64,000 nt of DNA, taken from Actinomadura rupiterrae. GTDB taxonomy: Bacteria; Actinomycetota; Actinomycetes; Streptosporangiales; Streptosporangiaceae. Every line of letters starts with the position of its first letter. Position 1 is the first letter of the stretch. Shown here piece by piece: positions 43,485-51,403 of this stretch. The position numbers and the translations under genes were made by a program. Location of the stretch: NCBI RefSeq assembly GCF_024172125.1, contig NZ_JAMZEA010000004.1:186001-250000 (forward strand), in the 5' to 3' direction. The notes beneath the pieces were generated by a model. That model ran no database searches. It worked only from the letters and a program-made list of their open reading frames with translations, and was not told the DNA's origin.

Positions 43485-43528
43485 GACGGGTTCTCCGTTC
43501 TGTCTTTCGCAGCGGGACGGTTGGTCGA

Positions 43529-43942
43529 TCAGCGGTCGGGGCAGGTAGGCGACAGGTGCTCGGCGTCCCCGCAGTAGCCGCAGGAGTCGTCGAAGGTGAA
43601 CAGCGCCAGGTCCTCGGCGAACTCCCCGCGCCATGCGGTCTGCTCGGGGGTGAGGTCCTCGGGGTCCTCCGAGGGCGTGATCAGGAACGCCAGGATCGCT
43701 ATGGCGGCCTTGACCAGAGCGTCGGTGGACAGTTCTTCGCCGACCGGCGAGCGCATGTCGCGCCCCTCGAAGATCGTCCGGCCGTGGTGGGCGAGCCGGT
43801 AGGCCCACCGGATGCGGTTGTCGTCGGTGCGCTCGACCGCCTCGAGTTCGATCGTGTGCGCTTCGTCGACAGCCCACAGCGCCATCAGGCGGGGCGAGAT
43901 CCGCCATCCGCGCGGGAGTTCGATGATCTGGCTGTACGTCAC
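43529..43942 (-). CDS. Hypothetical protein, 137 residues
   Basis: GTG 43942, with gaaagga upstream, starts V-T-Y-S-Q-I-I-E-L-P-R-G-W-R-I-S. The middle has H-H-G-R-T-I-F-E-G-R-D and helix D-A-L-V-K-A-A-I-A-I-L-A-F-L. The end has D-S-C-G-Y-C-G-D-A-E-H-L, where C-x-x-C with the later His and Cys might bind zinc. No family was recognised. Confidence 0.7.
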   Translation of the reverse strand: MTYSQIIELPRGWRISPRLMALWAVDEAHTIELEAVERTDDNRIRWAYRLAHHGRTIFEGRDMRSPVGEELSTDALVKAAIAILAFLITPSEDPEDLTPEQTAWRGEFAEDLALFTFDDSCGYCGDAEHLSPTCPDR

Positions 43943-44054
43943 AGGAGCACCGTCCTTTCGGGCGGTCAGGGGCAGGTGGCACCGCCGGGCATGTCGCACC
44001 TGGGCATGGGAGCCAGGGAGCCGCGGGCACCAGGGGATGCGGAGCCGGTGGTGA

Positions 44055-44396
44055 TCAGTCGAGTCGGACGGCCTGCACGCTGGCCTGGTAGCGCTGTCCC
44101 GCCGCGTGGATCTTGCCGGAGGCGTAGTAACCCGTCCGTCCCGTGCGGAAGTCCTTGGCCACCAAGTCCTGCGCGGTCAGCTCGCGGAACGCCTCGGCCA
44201 TCTCGCCGAGGGACGCCTCGGGTGCGAGCATCGGGTTGCCCTTGGACCCGATCAGGATCGCCTGGGCCTGCACCTGGTACCGCTCACCGTCCACGGTGAT
44301 CTTGCCGCCGGCGCGGTAGCCGCGCGAACCGGTGCTGAACGTCTTCTGTCGCAGCTCCTCGGCGACCAGGTCGCCGATCGGGTACCGAATGTCCAT
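44055..44396 (-). CDS. Small protein with an internally duplicated motif
   Basis: ATG 44396 is preferred (GTG 44405 is the alternative) and gives 113 residues. Two parts are related: G-S-R-G-Y-R-A-G-G-K-I-T-V-D-G-E-R-Y-Q-V-Q-A-Q-A near residue 25 and G-R-T-G-Y-Y-A-S-G-K-I-H-A-A-G-Q-R-Y-Q-A-S-V-Q-A near residue 88 (residue lists). Shared positions are G-Y-x-A-x-G-K-I-x-x-x-G-x-R-Y-Q. It is a tandem beta-domain by appearance; function unknown. Confidence 0.75.
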   Translation of the reverse strand: MDIRYPIGDLVAEELRQKTFSTGSRGYRAGGKITVDGERYQVQAQAILIGSKGNPMLAPEASLGEMAEAFRELTAQDLVAKDFRTGRTGYYASGKIHAAGQRYQASVQAVRLD

Positions 44397-44583
44397 CGCC
44401 CTCACTTCCGCTCAGCATTTCCCCGATCTCGGCAGTGAACACAATCCCGCGAGGGACGAATTCGCGTACCGATCACCTCGGGTGCAAGCGTCGATTCCGC
44501 CCACATATAAATACGGCTTCGGCGACTCTCGAAGCGTCCGCAGCGACAATGATTCTTTGGATTCTCACCGCTAGGGAAAAGGG

Positions 44584-44620
44584 CATGGCCCCGGATGCCG
44601 TGAAGGCTTCCGGGGCCATG
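44584..44620 (-). terminator. Strong hairpin terminator after the 263-residue gene
   Basis: CATGGCCCCGGA (44584-44595) pairs with TCCGGGGCCATG (44609-44620), a 12-bp perfect stem with a 13-base loop, flanked by AGGGAA/TTCCCT that could extend it. Read on the minus strand it is followed by CCCTTTTCCC, and it lies 16 bases after the gene ending at 44636. Confidence 0.75.
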
Positions 44621-44635
44621 TTCCCTATGGGATGT

Positions 44636-45427
44636 TCAGGGGGTCCTGCCGTTGTCGCCGTAGCCGAAGGTGTCGCGCGCGTCGTCAAGCCGCGCCGACA
44701 ACTCCCGCCATTCGGCCAGCGCCTCCTCCCGAGTACGGATCACCTGACGGCGCGACCCGTACGCCCCTCCGTGCCGCTCCTGCGCCAGAGCCGCGAAGGT
44801 GCCGGCCCGTCCAAGATCGTCGGCGGCATCGGCCTTCTCCATGAGCTTGGCCAGGGTCGGGAAGTCGCCACCGTCGCCCCACGCCATCGCGAACAGCTCT
44901 CCGCTGTGCTGTGCCAGCGCCGACCCGCGCAGCATCGCCAGTGCGGTCCCGTCGGTGTCCGGTGCAGTCCGCTGGGGCTGCGACCCGCCGCGCTGGCGGT
45001 AGCCGTTGCGTGCTGCGGCGTCGCGCACCGCCCAGCGCCGCAGCATGGCGCGGGTGACGGTCATCTGCGCGCCGTCGCGCCGTACGTACAACCAGCTCAG
45101 GTTTTCCGGGGCGGCGCCAGTGCCGGAGGTGGGCACGCAGTGTGCGGTGACCTCCCGCAGCTTCTGCGCGAAGATCAGCACCGCGTCTTGGGCGGTGTCG
45201 TCGCACACGTCGTCGGTACCGTACGGCGCGTGCCCGTGCTTGACGACCGTGGCGCTGCCGTCGGCGCGCTTACGTGATCGGGTCGCGTCCACCGCATGGC
45301 AGTAGCCGCGCGCCAGCTTGCGGATCTCGCTCCAGTCGTCGCCGGTGATCCGCGCCATGTCCGCGCGCTCAAGCGTGGCGCCCGGAACGCTGCCGGGAGA
45401 GGACTGGGTGAAGACCGCCTTGTTCAT
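44636..45427 (-). CDS. Sigma-factor-like or regulatory protein, 263 residues
   Basis: ATG 45427, preceded by ggagg, gives M-N-K-A-V-F. The segment D-D-V-C-D-D-T-A-Q-D-A-V-L-I-F-A-Q-K-L at about residues 65-85 resembles region 2 of ECF-type sigma factors, and L-R-R-W-A-V-R-D-A-A-A-R-N-G-Y-R could be basic DNA-contacting helix, but no clear region 4 is seen. The C-terminal part is helical (A-L-A-Q-E-R-H, E-W-R-E-L-S-A-R-L). Identity as a sigma factor is an inference; it may be only a related regulator. Confidence 0.6.
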   Translation of the reverse strand: MNKAVFTQSSPGSVPGATLERADMARITGDDWSEIRKLARGYCHAVDATRSRKRADGSATVVKHGHAPYGTDDVCDDTAQDAVLIFAQKLREVTAHCVPTSGTGAAPENLSWLYVRRDGAQMTVTRAMLRRWAVRDAAARNGYRQRGGSQPQRTAPDTDGTALAMLRGSALAQHSGELFAMAWGDGGDFPTLAKLMEKADAADDLGRAGTFAALAQERHGGAYGSRRQVIRTREEALAEWRELSARLDDARDTFGYGDNGRTP

Positions 45428-45530
45428 GATCGCCTCCGTTTCACTCCCGCACTCCAGCGTGCGGGACGGTTCCGTGTGGGTCCGGGTGGCGAACGGCCGG
45501 AACCGATTCCGGCCGTTCGCCACGGCGAGA

Positions 45531-45770
45531 TCAGCCGCGCCGTGCGGGCTCGGCGCGCACCAACTCGGGGTATTCCTTGGCCACGTTGCTGGTACGGCTC
45601 ACGGCGTGGATCCCAACCGTCCACGCGCCGTTCCGGCGGACTTCCCGGAAACAGCAGTCGGCATACAGCAGACGATTCGACACCGTCGGGTCGGACTTGA
45701 GCGTTCGGGTGAAGTCCACCCATCGGTGACTGGACCACGAGCAGCCGCCGCATTTGAAGATCTTGTCCAT
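45531..45770 (-). CDS. Small Cys-rich protein, possible zinc ribbon
   Basis: ATG 45770 (ggagacgg upstream) gives 79 residues. F-K-C-G-G-C-S-W at the start and A-D-C-C-F near the middle give four Cys that could bind zinc. The end (A-K-E-Y-P-E-L-V-R-A-E-P-A-R-R-G) is basic. It follows the 263-residue gene upstream by about 100 bases. No family was recognised. Confidence 0.65.
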   Translation of the reverse strand: MDKIFKCGGCSWSSHRWVDFTRTLKSDPTVSNRLLYADCCFREVRRNGAWTVGIHAVSRTSNVAKEYPELVRAEPARRG

Positions 45771-46090
45771 TTCCGTCTCCCCTTCTCTGCTGCACTGATT
45801 CAATTCTCCCAGACTCATATCGAGAACACAGGTGGGGAACTGGGATTACTTCTCTAACCAAAAGGCAGGTGCCGCCGTCGGTCGTCACACAGAATGCGAT
45901 CCGGACGGAACTCCGACGTAAGGACGTCAGTCATTTACTCTCGAGCGCACTCCCATCAGCCATTCCGCGAGTCTCGCCGAACATGTGCAGCACGGAGAGG
46001 GCGCGAGTGTTCAAGTAGAGATGCGAACGGAGAATGAAACAAAAAGATCAAAAGCGATAAATGCATGGTATCCACGCCCTCGCCGCGTTT
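45771..46090. other. Intergenic region, lower GC, no gene seen
   Basis: The 320 bases contain AT-richer stretches such as acaaaaagatcaaaagcg. Promoters for the minus-strand gene at 45770 probably lie here. Short open frames in several directions show no start or motif support. Confidence 0.5.
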
Positions 46091-46306
46091 TCACATCGCC
46101 CGTTCGGCCACCGCCGCCCCTTTATGGTTCCTGGTCTTCCAGCCAGTCGGAGTCTTCAGCGGGCATCCCGCCAAGCTCACTAGCTGGGGATTCACCGCAG
46201 CCGGGATACCCCGGTCAAGCGGAGTCCAGTTGGGCAGGGCATCGCGCGAGGGACCGGGCAGGGCAACGACTACGACTTCCGGCGATGTGGGATCAGGGGG
46301 TCTCAC
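46091..46306 (-). CDS. Possible small protein, 71 residues, coupled to the LysM-BTAD gene
   Basis: A GTG at 46306 overlaps the stop of the large upstream gene in the same GTGA manner as all other junctions in this operon. The product contains V-V-V-V-A-L-P-G-P-S-R-D-A-L-P and N-P-Q-L-V-S-L-A-G-C-P-L-K-T-P-T-G-W. There is no strong ribosome-binding site and no known family. It is listed because of the overlap alone. Confidence 0.35.
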   Translation of the reverse strand: MRPPDPTSPEVVVVALPGPSRDALPNWTPLDRGIPAAVNPQLVSLAGCPLKTPTGWKTRNHKGAAVAERAM

Positions 46307-49074
46307 ACGAGGCGTCGACGGGGAATCGTCGTTCCCTCGCCTGCCGCTCCTCGGATGCGCCTCACCAATTCGAGCGTTTCACGTTCGGGTTCCAGCCCGA
46401 TCTCGTTGAGTCTCGCCCGGAGTAGTCTGAGGGTTCTCATCGCTGCGTCCGCGCGGCCGAGAAAAACCTGGACCCGCATGATACGGCGATAGAGGTCTTC
46501 GATGTCCGGATCCAGGCTCCTCGCCTTTTCCAGGGCGTGAAGCGCACGTTCGGGATCGTCGGATTCGGTGAGTTCGGCGAGTTGCGCAAGGACGTCACAT
46601 TGGGCACGCACCAGCGGGTAGCGGTCCTCGTCGAGCCACTCCCATGTGGCACCCTCGGCCGGCTCGCCTCCGCACAAATCGGCTGCAGCCTCCAGGGCCG
46701 TGAGTCGGACCGAGTCGTCGCGGGCGGCACGGACGGCAGCCAGGGCCCTTTCGAAGTCCCACACGTCGACGCTGATCACCTCACGGTCGATCTGGTATCG
46801 GTCGCCGTCGGCGAACACGAAGCGTGAATCGCGGTCGGTCGCCTCGCGGAGCGGATCGCGCAGATGCCGCAGCGCGCTATGGAACCGGTCCCCCGGCTCG
46901 TGGTCGGGCCACAAGGCCGCGCACACATCCCCGCGCGTCGCTCCGGGATGCAGCGCCAGATAGACCAGCAACTCGAATGCCTTGTTGCGGCTGCTCAGCG
47001 CAATATCGTCGTCAGCGCGAACGCTGGGGCGGCCGAGGACCCGCAGGCGGATCGGCGGTTGCTGCTCCGGGCTCTCATTCAATTCGCCGGAGTTTCCCAG
47101 CGCGTCGGAGTTCTCCGGTCCGCCGGAGGCCACCAGCATGTCGCCGTCCTCGGGGAGGTCCGCTACGTGGTCGGGGGCGGTGCCGTGGCCGGCGAGGTCG
47201 GACGGGTCAGTCGTGGTGTCGGATGCGTCGTCGTGACGGTCGACATCGCCGGTTTCGTCGCTGAGTGCTGCGTGGGCGACTGCCAGCACGCGCAGGAACT
47301 CCGGCGCGTCATCGGCGGTGACCTGGAACAGCCGGGCCTGGCGCAGTCGCTCCGCGAGGGGACCGGTCGCGCTGGTGACGGTGCCGTCGGCGTCAACGGT
47401 GCAAGCAGTACCGACGTTACTCTCCGACAGCAGCACCGCGGCCACGGCAAACCGAGCCGCGTCGTCGACCACACGCCGAAGGCGGGGAACGTCGGCATCG
47501 GGGCCGCCGAACGCGACCAGGGTCGGTACTGCTTCCCCGGGATCAGCGGCGCGCAGGGCTGCCACGCCGTCGAGGCCCTGCCGAACTGCCAGCGCGGCGC
47601 GGATGCGTCGATGGTGTTCCAGAAACTGCCCGACCACCTCAGCGTTGTCCGCGATTTTCAGACCGGGGAGGCGGACCGTAGTGGCGGACGGGCCGAGAAG
47701 GCGTTCGGCCTCGGGCGCGGGAAGGATCAGGCGGGCTCGGGCGGGGTCGGACTCGTTCAGGACGGCCAAGGCCAGCGCACGGGCGACGTCGTCACTGCCG
47801 GGCCCGCTCAGCGCCAGCACCAGCCCCGGCACGTCGACTTCGACTGGTTCTCCGTTCGGGTCGACGCCGATCTCCAGGTGGGTCAAGGGCGCGAGAGTGA
47901 ACGCGGTGCGGACCCGCTCGTGGTCGGTGGGCGGTGGCGCGCCGGTTCGTACGACGGCCTCGGCGCGCCGGTGGGCGCGGCTGCTGTCCCGGACGCTCGG
48001 TGCGAGTGCCGGTTCGTCGGTGATGTGGACACCCTGTCGGACAGGCGGTGGGACGTGGCGTCGGCGGCGACGCAGCCGGGACGCGGCCAGCGCGGTGGTG
48101 ATCCCCGCTGCGAATGACATCGCCATCATGCTCCCCGACCGCAGCATCACCCACCGTCCGGGCCGATCATGCTCATCGTGCGCGGCGGTGTCCTGCCCGT
48201 GCGGGAGCCTGTCCGGCAGCGTCGGAAGCACAGAGGTGACTTCAGGGGCGCGGGTCTGGTCACGGCCGTCTCGCGTGGGTTCGACGTGCTCGGACGCCGG
48301 AGTGTGGGAGGGCTTGGGGCGCGCCTGGGGGTGTTGTGGCACGGGCCGAGTTGCCGGAGGCCCAGACGGGGTGGCCGGAGGCGCGGTCGGTGCGACCGGA
48401 GGCGCGGGGTGGCGGTGGGGGCGCGGTTTGGACACCGTCTTACGAGGTGTGGAATCGGGGAGGCGAAGCTGCCACCCGGGCCGGATCAAGTCGGGATCTT
48501 GGACACTTCCGCCGTCGGATTGTCGCTGGCCCTGGTTAAGGCGCCAGACCTGTTTCCAGCGGCCGGCTTCCCCCAACCTCCGTTCGGCGATGCCCGAGAG
48601 CGTGTCGCCGGGTCTGACCTGATAGTCGTCGTCCTGGTCGTGGACGGACGCGGAAGCGTCGACCGGGCGATGGTGCACTGGTGTCGCAGCGGCCGCCGGC
48701 AGCGGTGCGGCCATCGCAGGCGAACCGGCGCCCAGCAACGCCACGGTGATCAGTCCGCTCGCCAGCCGCTGGGGCGCTCCCAGCCCTGGCAGGCGCGGCG
48801 GCGCGGGCAGCCCGCGCGCCCGGGCTGCCGCGTCCAGCAGCACCGCGGCGGCGAACGACGCCCATGCCGTCCACGCCACCAGCCGTAGCGCGCCCAGCAG
48901 CAGGGTTCCGTCGTCCTGCCGCATCAGCCGGTCAAGCACCTCTCGTGCGCCTGGCAGGTGGCCGGGAATCGGCGAGCCCGCAGCGGCCAGCAGCGCCAGT
49001 GGAGCGCCCACTGCCAGCGCTGCCAGGACGGCCCATGCCAGGGCGGCGCGGGCGAGACGGACAGCGTTGCTCAA
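46303..49074 (-). CDS. Membrane LysM-BTAD protein of the Tad-like operon
   Basis: TTG 49074 (TTGA overlap; ggggag upstream) gives 923 residues. Membrane segments lie at about 8-32, 57-82 and 105-122. A LysM domain is at about 150-206 (Y-Q-V-R-P-G-D-T-L-S-G-I-A, with N-Q-G and P-D-L-I-R-P-G-W-Q-L). A Pro-rich linker, another membrane helix (about 315-335) and alpha/beta segments follow. The C-terminal 240 residues resemble SARP regulators: a winged helix (I-R-L-R-V-L-G-R-P-S-V, A-F-E-L-L-V-Y-L-A-L-H-P-G) and bacterial transcriptional activation domain helices (L-V-R-A-Q-C-D-V-L-A-Q-L-A). It joins an envelope-binding domain to a DNA-binding-like one. Confidence 0.87.
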   Translation of the reverse strand: MSNAVRLARAALAWAVLAALAVGAPLALLAAAGSPIPGHLPGAREVLDRLMRQDDGTLLLGALRLVAWTAWASFAAAVLLDAAARARGLPAPPRLPGLGAPQRLASGLITVALLGAGSPAMAAPLPAAAATPVHHRPVDASASVHDQDDDYQVRPGDTLSGIAERRLGEAGRWKQVWRLNQGQRQSDGGSVQDPDLIRPGWQLRLPDSTPRKTVSKPRPHRHPAPPVAPTAPPATPSGPPATRPVPQHPQARPKPSHTPASEHVEPTRDGRDQTRAPEVTSVLPTLPDRLPHGQDTAAHDEHDRPGRWVMLRSGSMMAMSFAAGITTALAASRLRRRRRHVPPPVRQGVHITDEPALAPSVRDSSRAHRRAEAVVRTGAPPPTDHERVRTAFTLAPLTHLEIGVDPNGEPVEVDVPGLVLALSGPGSDDVARALALAVLNESDPARARLILPAPEAERLLGPSATTVRLPGLKIADNAEVVGQFLEHHRRIRAALAVRQGLDGVAALRAADPGEAVPTLVAFGGPDADVPRLRRVVDDAARFAVAAVLLSESNVGTACTVDADGTVTSATGPLAERLRQARLFQVTADDAPEFLRVLAVAHAALSDETGDVDRHDDASDTTTDPSDLAGHGTAPDHVADLPEDGDMLVASGGPENSDALGNSGELNESPEQQPPIRLRVLGRPSVRADDDIALSSRNKAFELLVYLALHPGATRGDVCAALWPDHEPGDRFHSALRHLRDPLREATDRDSRFVFADGDRYQIDREVISVDVWDFERALAAVRAARDDSVRLTALEAAADLCGGEPAEGATWEWLDEDRYPLVRAQCDVLAQLAELTESDDPERALHALEKARSLDPDIEDLYRRIMRVQVFLGRADAAMRTLRLLRARLNEIGLEPERETLELVRRIRGAAGEGTTIPRRRLV

Positions 49075-49496
49075 CGGTTCTCCCCTTCCACACCGGTGGC
49101 CAGATCCGCACTGGCGGAGGCGGTCTGGGAGACCGAACCGATGCCCGCCATCGAAAGCATCCAGGTCGGCTTGGTGACCGTGACGCGGACCAGCAGAGTT
49201 CGCGTGCCGGTGATGCTCACGCTGCCGCGATGTCCGCCGGCGGCCAGGTAGCTCTCGGCGGCGCGGACCGCCGCTGTCCGGTCGATGACGAACCGTCCGC
49301 GCCCCGAGTAGGCGGCGGTCTGGTCGACCTGTCCCGCGCCCGCGCGCGCGGCTTCCTGGGCGGTGCCGACGGCTTCCCATCCGGCGCGTAGTTTCGCGCC
49401 GCCGTCCACGGCCAGGCCGATGAACATCGTCAGGATGATGATGAAGATCAGGGCGTAGGGGGTGATCGAACCGCGATCGTCACAGAGGCTCCTCAT
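49071..49496 (-). CDS. TadG/TadE-like pilus-assembly protein
   Basis: The 141-residue product has D-R-G-S-I-T-P-Y then a membrane helix (about 13-30) and D-G-G-A-K-L-R-A-G-W-E-A-V-G-T-A-Q-E-A-A-R-A-G-A, the usual start of Flp-pilus pseudopilin TadE/TadG proteins. The remainder is a beta-rich extracytoplasmic part. ATG overlaps the previous stop (ATGA). It is the third such protein in the operon. Confidence 0.85.
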   Translation of the reverse strand: MRSLCDDRGSITPYALIFIIILTMFIGLAVDGGAKLRAGWEAVGTAQEAARAGAGQVDQTAAYSGRGRFVIDRTAAVRAAESYLAAGGHRGSVSITGTRTLLVRVTVTKPTWMLSMAGIGSVSQTASASADLATGVEGENR

Positions 49497-49921
49497 CCTC
49501 GCCCCCGGTAAGGGTCAAGGGGGCTGATCGAGTGAGCCCTCTTTGTCACGCTCGCGGCCATGCCGGGAAATCCGAGGTCAGACAGGGTGATCCGGCAGGA
49601 GACGGTGGCACCCACGTTCGCGGGAGACCCTGCAGCACGTGCGAATCCCGCGGTGTCGACCTGGACCGCCGCGTCGGCGCAGTGTAGTCCCCCGGAACGG
49701 AGGGAGGCCTGGGCGCTCGCCACGGCCGCGTGCTTGGCGGCCCAGGGTGTCCGGGCGATGGACGCCTCGCGGGCCGCGTCGCGCGCGGCCGCTTCCACGG
49801 TTCCAAGGGCGATGGTCACTCGTCCGGCAGCGACGGCCAGAAGCAGGAGCAGGACGACGACGGGGATGGCCACCATGGCCTCGGCCGTCACGCTCCCATG
49901 GTCGGCCGTGCGTGCGGTCAT
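49493..49921 (-). CDS. TadE-like pilus-assembly protein
   Basis: The 142-residue product has D-H-G-S-V-T-A-E-A-M-V-A-I-P-V-V-V-L, the TadE prepilin-like cleavage motif (G then S-V-x-x-E) and first helix, then A-A-R-D-A-A-R-E-A-S. Two Cys in the extracytoplasmic part could pair. The Glu at +5 of the mature chain is conserved. It overlaps both neighbours by 4 bases. Confidence 0.87.
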   Translation of the reverse strand: MTARTADHGSVTAEAMVAIPVVVLLLLLAVAAGRVTIALGTVEAAARDAAREASIARTPWAAKHAAVASAQASLRSGGLHCADAAVQVDTAGFARAAGSPANVGATVSCRITLSDLGFPGMAASVTKRAHSISPLDPYRGRG

Positions 49922-50337
49922 CGTGGACGTCCCGACGGGGTGGTGAACTTCTCGATCGCGCCTGCGGCTTCGGCGTGCACCGGAAGAGAGGGCAGCAGCG
50001 GGACGAGTGAGAGGGCCTGTCCGGTGACACGAACTCGTACGGTCGTCTTGTCCGCTCTCGACGTCGCGGTGACGGAATGCAGGAAGCCTCCGGCCGTTTG
50101 GACGGCGTAGCTACGGGCGACCGTGCCGCCGCCCGCATGTGAGGCATGTTCGGGGCGAGCCGCGCGGACGCCCTCCTGCGCGGCGGCCAGGGCGATGGAG
50201 CGGGCGAGGAACAGCAGGCACACCTGCGTGCAGGCCAGGACCGTCATCATCAGGACGGGGACGGCGAGCACGGTCTCGACGCTCATCGCCCCGTCGTCGC
50301 CCGGACCCCGGCGACGGGTTCGTCCTGGGCGGTTCAC
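49918..50337 (-). CDS. TadE-like pilus-assembly protein
   Basis: GTG 50337 (GTGA overlap with the pilin gene) gives 139 residues; ATG 50286 is an internal alternative. After a basic N-terminus comes D-D-G-A-M-S-V-E-T-V-L-A-V-P-V-L-M-M-T-V, the TadE helix with the +5 Glu, then A-L-A-A-A-Q-E-G-V-R-A-A. The extracytoplasmic part ends with R-V-T-G-Q-A-L. Processing by a prepilin peptidase would be needed, but no such gene is in the window. Confidence 0.82.
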   Translation of the reverse strand: MNRPGRTRRRGPGDDGAMSVETVLAVPVLMMTVLACTQVCLLFLARSIALAAAQEGVRAARPEHASHAGGGTVARSYAVQTAGGFLHSVTATSRADKTTVRVRVTGQALSLVPLLPSLPVHAEAAGAIEKFTTPSGRPR

Positions 50338-50537
50338 TTCAGGTTGATGGAGTTGGCTTTGGAGATGACCTTCTGGCCGATGATCCCCAGGGCTGTCACC
50401 GCGGTGGCGACCAGGATCCCAATGATGATCATTGCTTCGGCCGACATCGCCCCCCGGTCCCCGGCGGGCCTCCGCCGCCAACGGTCCCGGGCCAGCGCAG
50501 CGGCGGTCGCCAGGTAGTGCAGTTCCCAGGGGAGCAT
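50334..50537 (-). CDS. Flp-like pilin, 67 residues
   Basis: The product has a basic region D-R-W-R-R-R-P-A-G-D-R-G-A-M-S-A-E-A then a membrane helix (I-I-I-G-I-L-V-A-T-A-V-T-A-L-G-I-I-G) and ends I-S-K-A-N-S-I-N-L-K. The G-A-M-S-A-E pattern just before the helix is like that of Flp pilins, whose processed form polymerises in the Tad pilus. It is between TadC-like and TadE-like genes, where Flp pilins are usual. Confidence 0.75.
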   Translation of the reverse strand: MLPWELHYLATAAALARDRWRRRPAGDRGAMSAEAMIIIGILVATAVTALGIIGQKVISKANSINLK

Positions 50538-50551
50538 GGCCAGGGTTCCTC

Positions 50552-51403
50552 CTATGCGATGAACAGCCGGTAGAGAGCGGGGTAGGTGACGAGCAGCAGG
50601 AAGCCGCCAATGGACATGGCGATGGCCACCGGCATCTCACTGGTACGGGAGTTGGCGCGGGCACGCGCGTCGGTGAGGGCGGCGGTACGCATGGACTGGG
50701 ACTTGGCCAGCAGGGTCGGCAGAACCTGGGCGCCGATGGACCCGGCGTCCTCTGCGATGTCCGCGAGTTCGGTCAGTTCGGCGACGCCGACCCGCCGCCC
50801 GAGCTCTGCCAGACCGCGCCAGGGCTGTTCGCCGGAGCGGCGGGCCTGGCGCAGGACGGTGGCGATGCGTTCGAACACCCAGCCGCCGCAGACGTCGGCG
50901 GGCGCGTGCAGTGCCTGGCCGGGGCCCGATCCGGCGGCGCGTTCCAGCGCGACCAGGTCCAGATAGGTAGACAGCGCAGCGCGGAACTCACGGCGCAGTT
51001 CGGCGGCCTGGCGTCGGACCGCGATATCGGGGGCGAGTCCGAACGCCGCGCCCAGCAGCACTCCGACCGCCGCCGGGATCTGCCAGGGCAGCGTGGCACC
51101 GGTCGCGAGGGTGACGGTCAGGTTGAGCAGCGTCGGGAAGACCAGGCCGAGGAGCGCGTACCCGAGGCGTTTGAGGACGAACGCCTCGACCGTCAGCCCG
51201 ACCAGTTCCAGGTCCGACTGCGGGTTGTGGACGTCCGCCCAACGGGTGAGCCGACGGAGCCGCCCCGTCGGCTCGGCGGGCGCGGTTCCTTCCAGACGGG
51301 CCAAGGCGTCGGCCAGACGTGGCGGCGCGGGGTAAAGCTCGCCGACCAGGACGGTCGCGCCGAGGCCAATGAGACTTCCGCCGGTGAGAGAGAGCAGGCT
51401 CAT
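50552..51403 (-). CDS. TadC-like inner-membrane pilus assembly protein
   Basis: The 283-residue protein is a type II secretion F domain protein with membrane helices near 5-22, 85-135 and 260-280, and cytoplasmic segments with E-F-R-A-A-L-S-T-Y-L-D-L-V-A-L-E-R-A-A-G and L-T-E-L-A-D-I-A-E-D-A-G-S-I-G-A-Q-V. ATG overlaps the TadB-like stop (ATGA). It would form the platform with TadB for the TadA motor. Confidence 0.88.
   Translation of the reverse strand: MSLLSLTGGSLIGLGATVLVGELYPAPPRLADALARLEGTAPAEPTGRLRRLTRWADVHNPQSDLELVGLTVEAFVLKRLGYALLGLVFPTLLNLTVTLATGATLPWQIPAAVGVLLGAAFGLAPDIAVRRQAAELRREFRAALSTYLDLVALERAAGSGPGQALHAPADVCGGWVFERIATVLRQARRSGEQPWRGLAELGRRVGVAELTELADIAEDAGSIGAQVLPTLLAKSQSMRTAALTDARARANSRTSEMPVAIAMSIGGFLLLVTYPALYRLFIA

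Noticed and set aside
46065..46409. Plus-strand frame of 114 codons
   Set aside because: It is opposite the end of the LysM-BTAD gene and has no start signal or motif.
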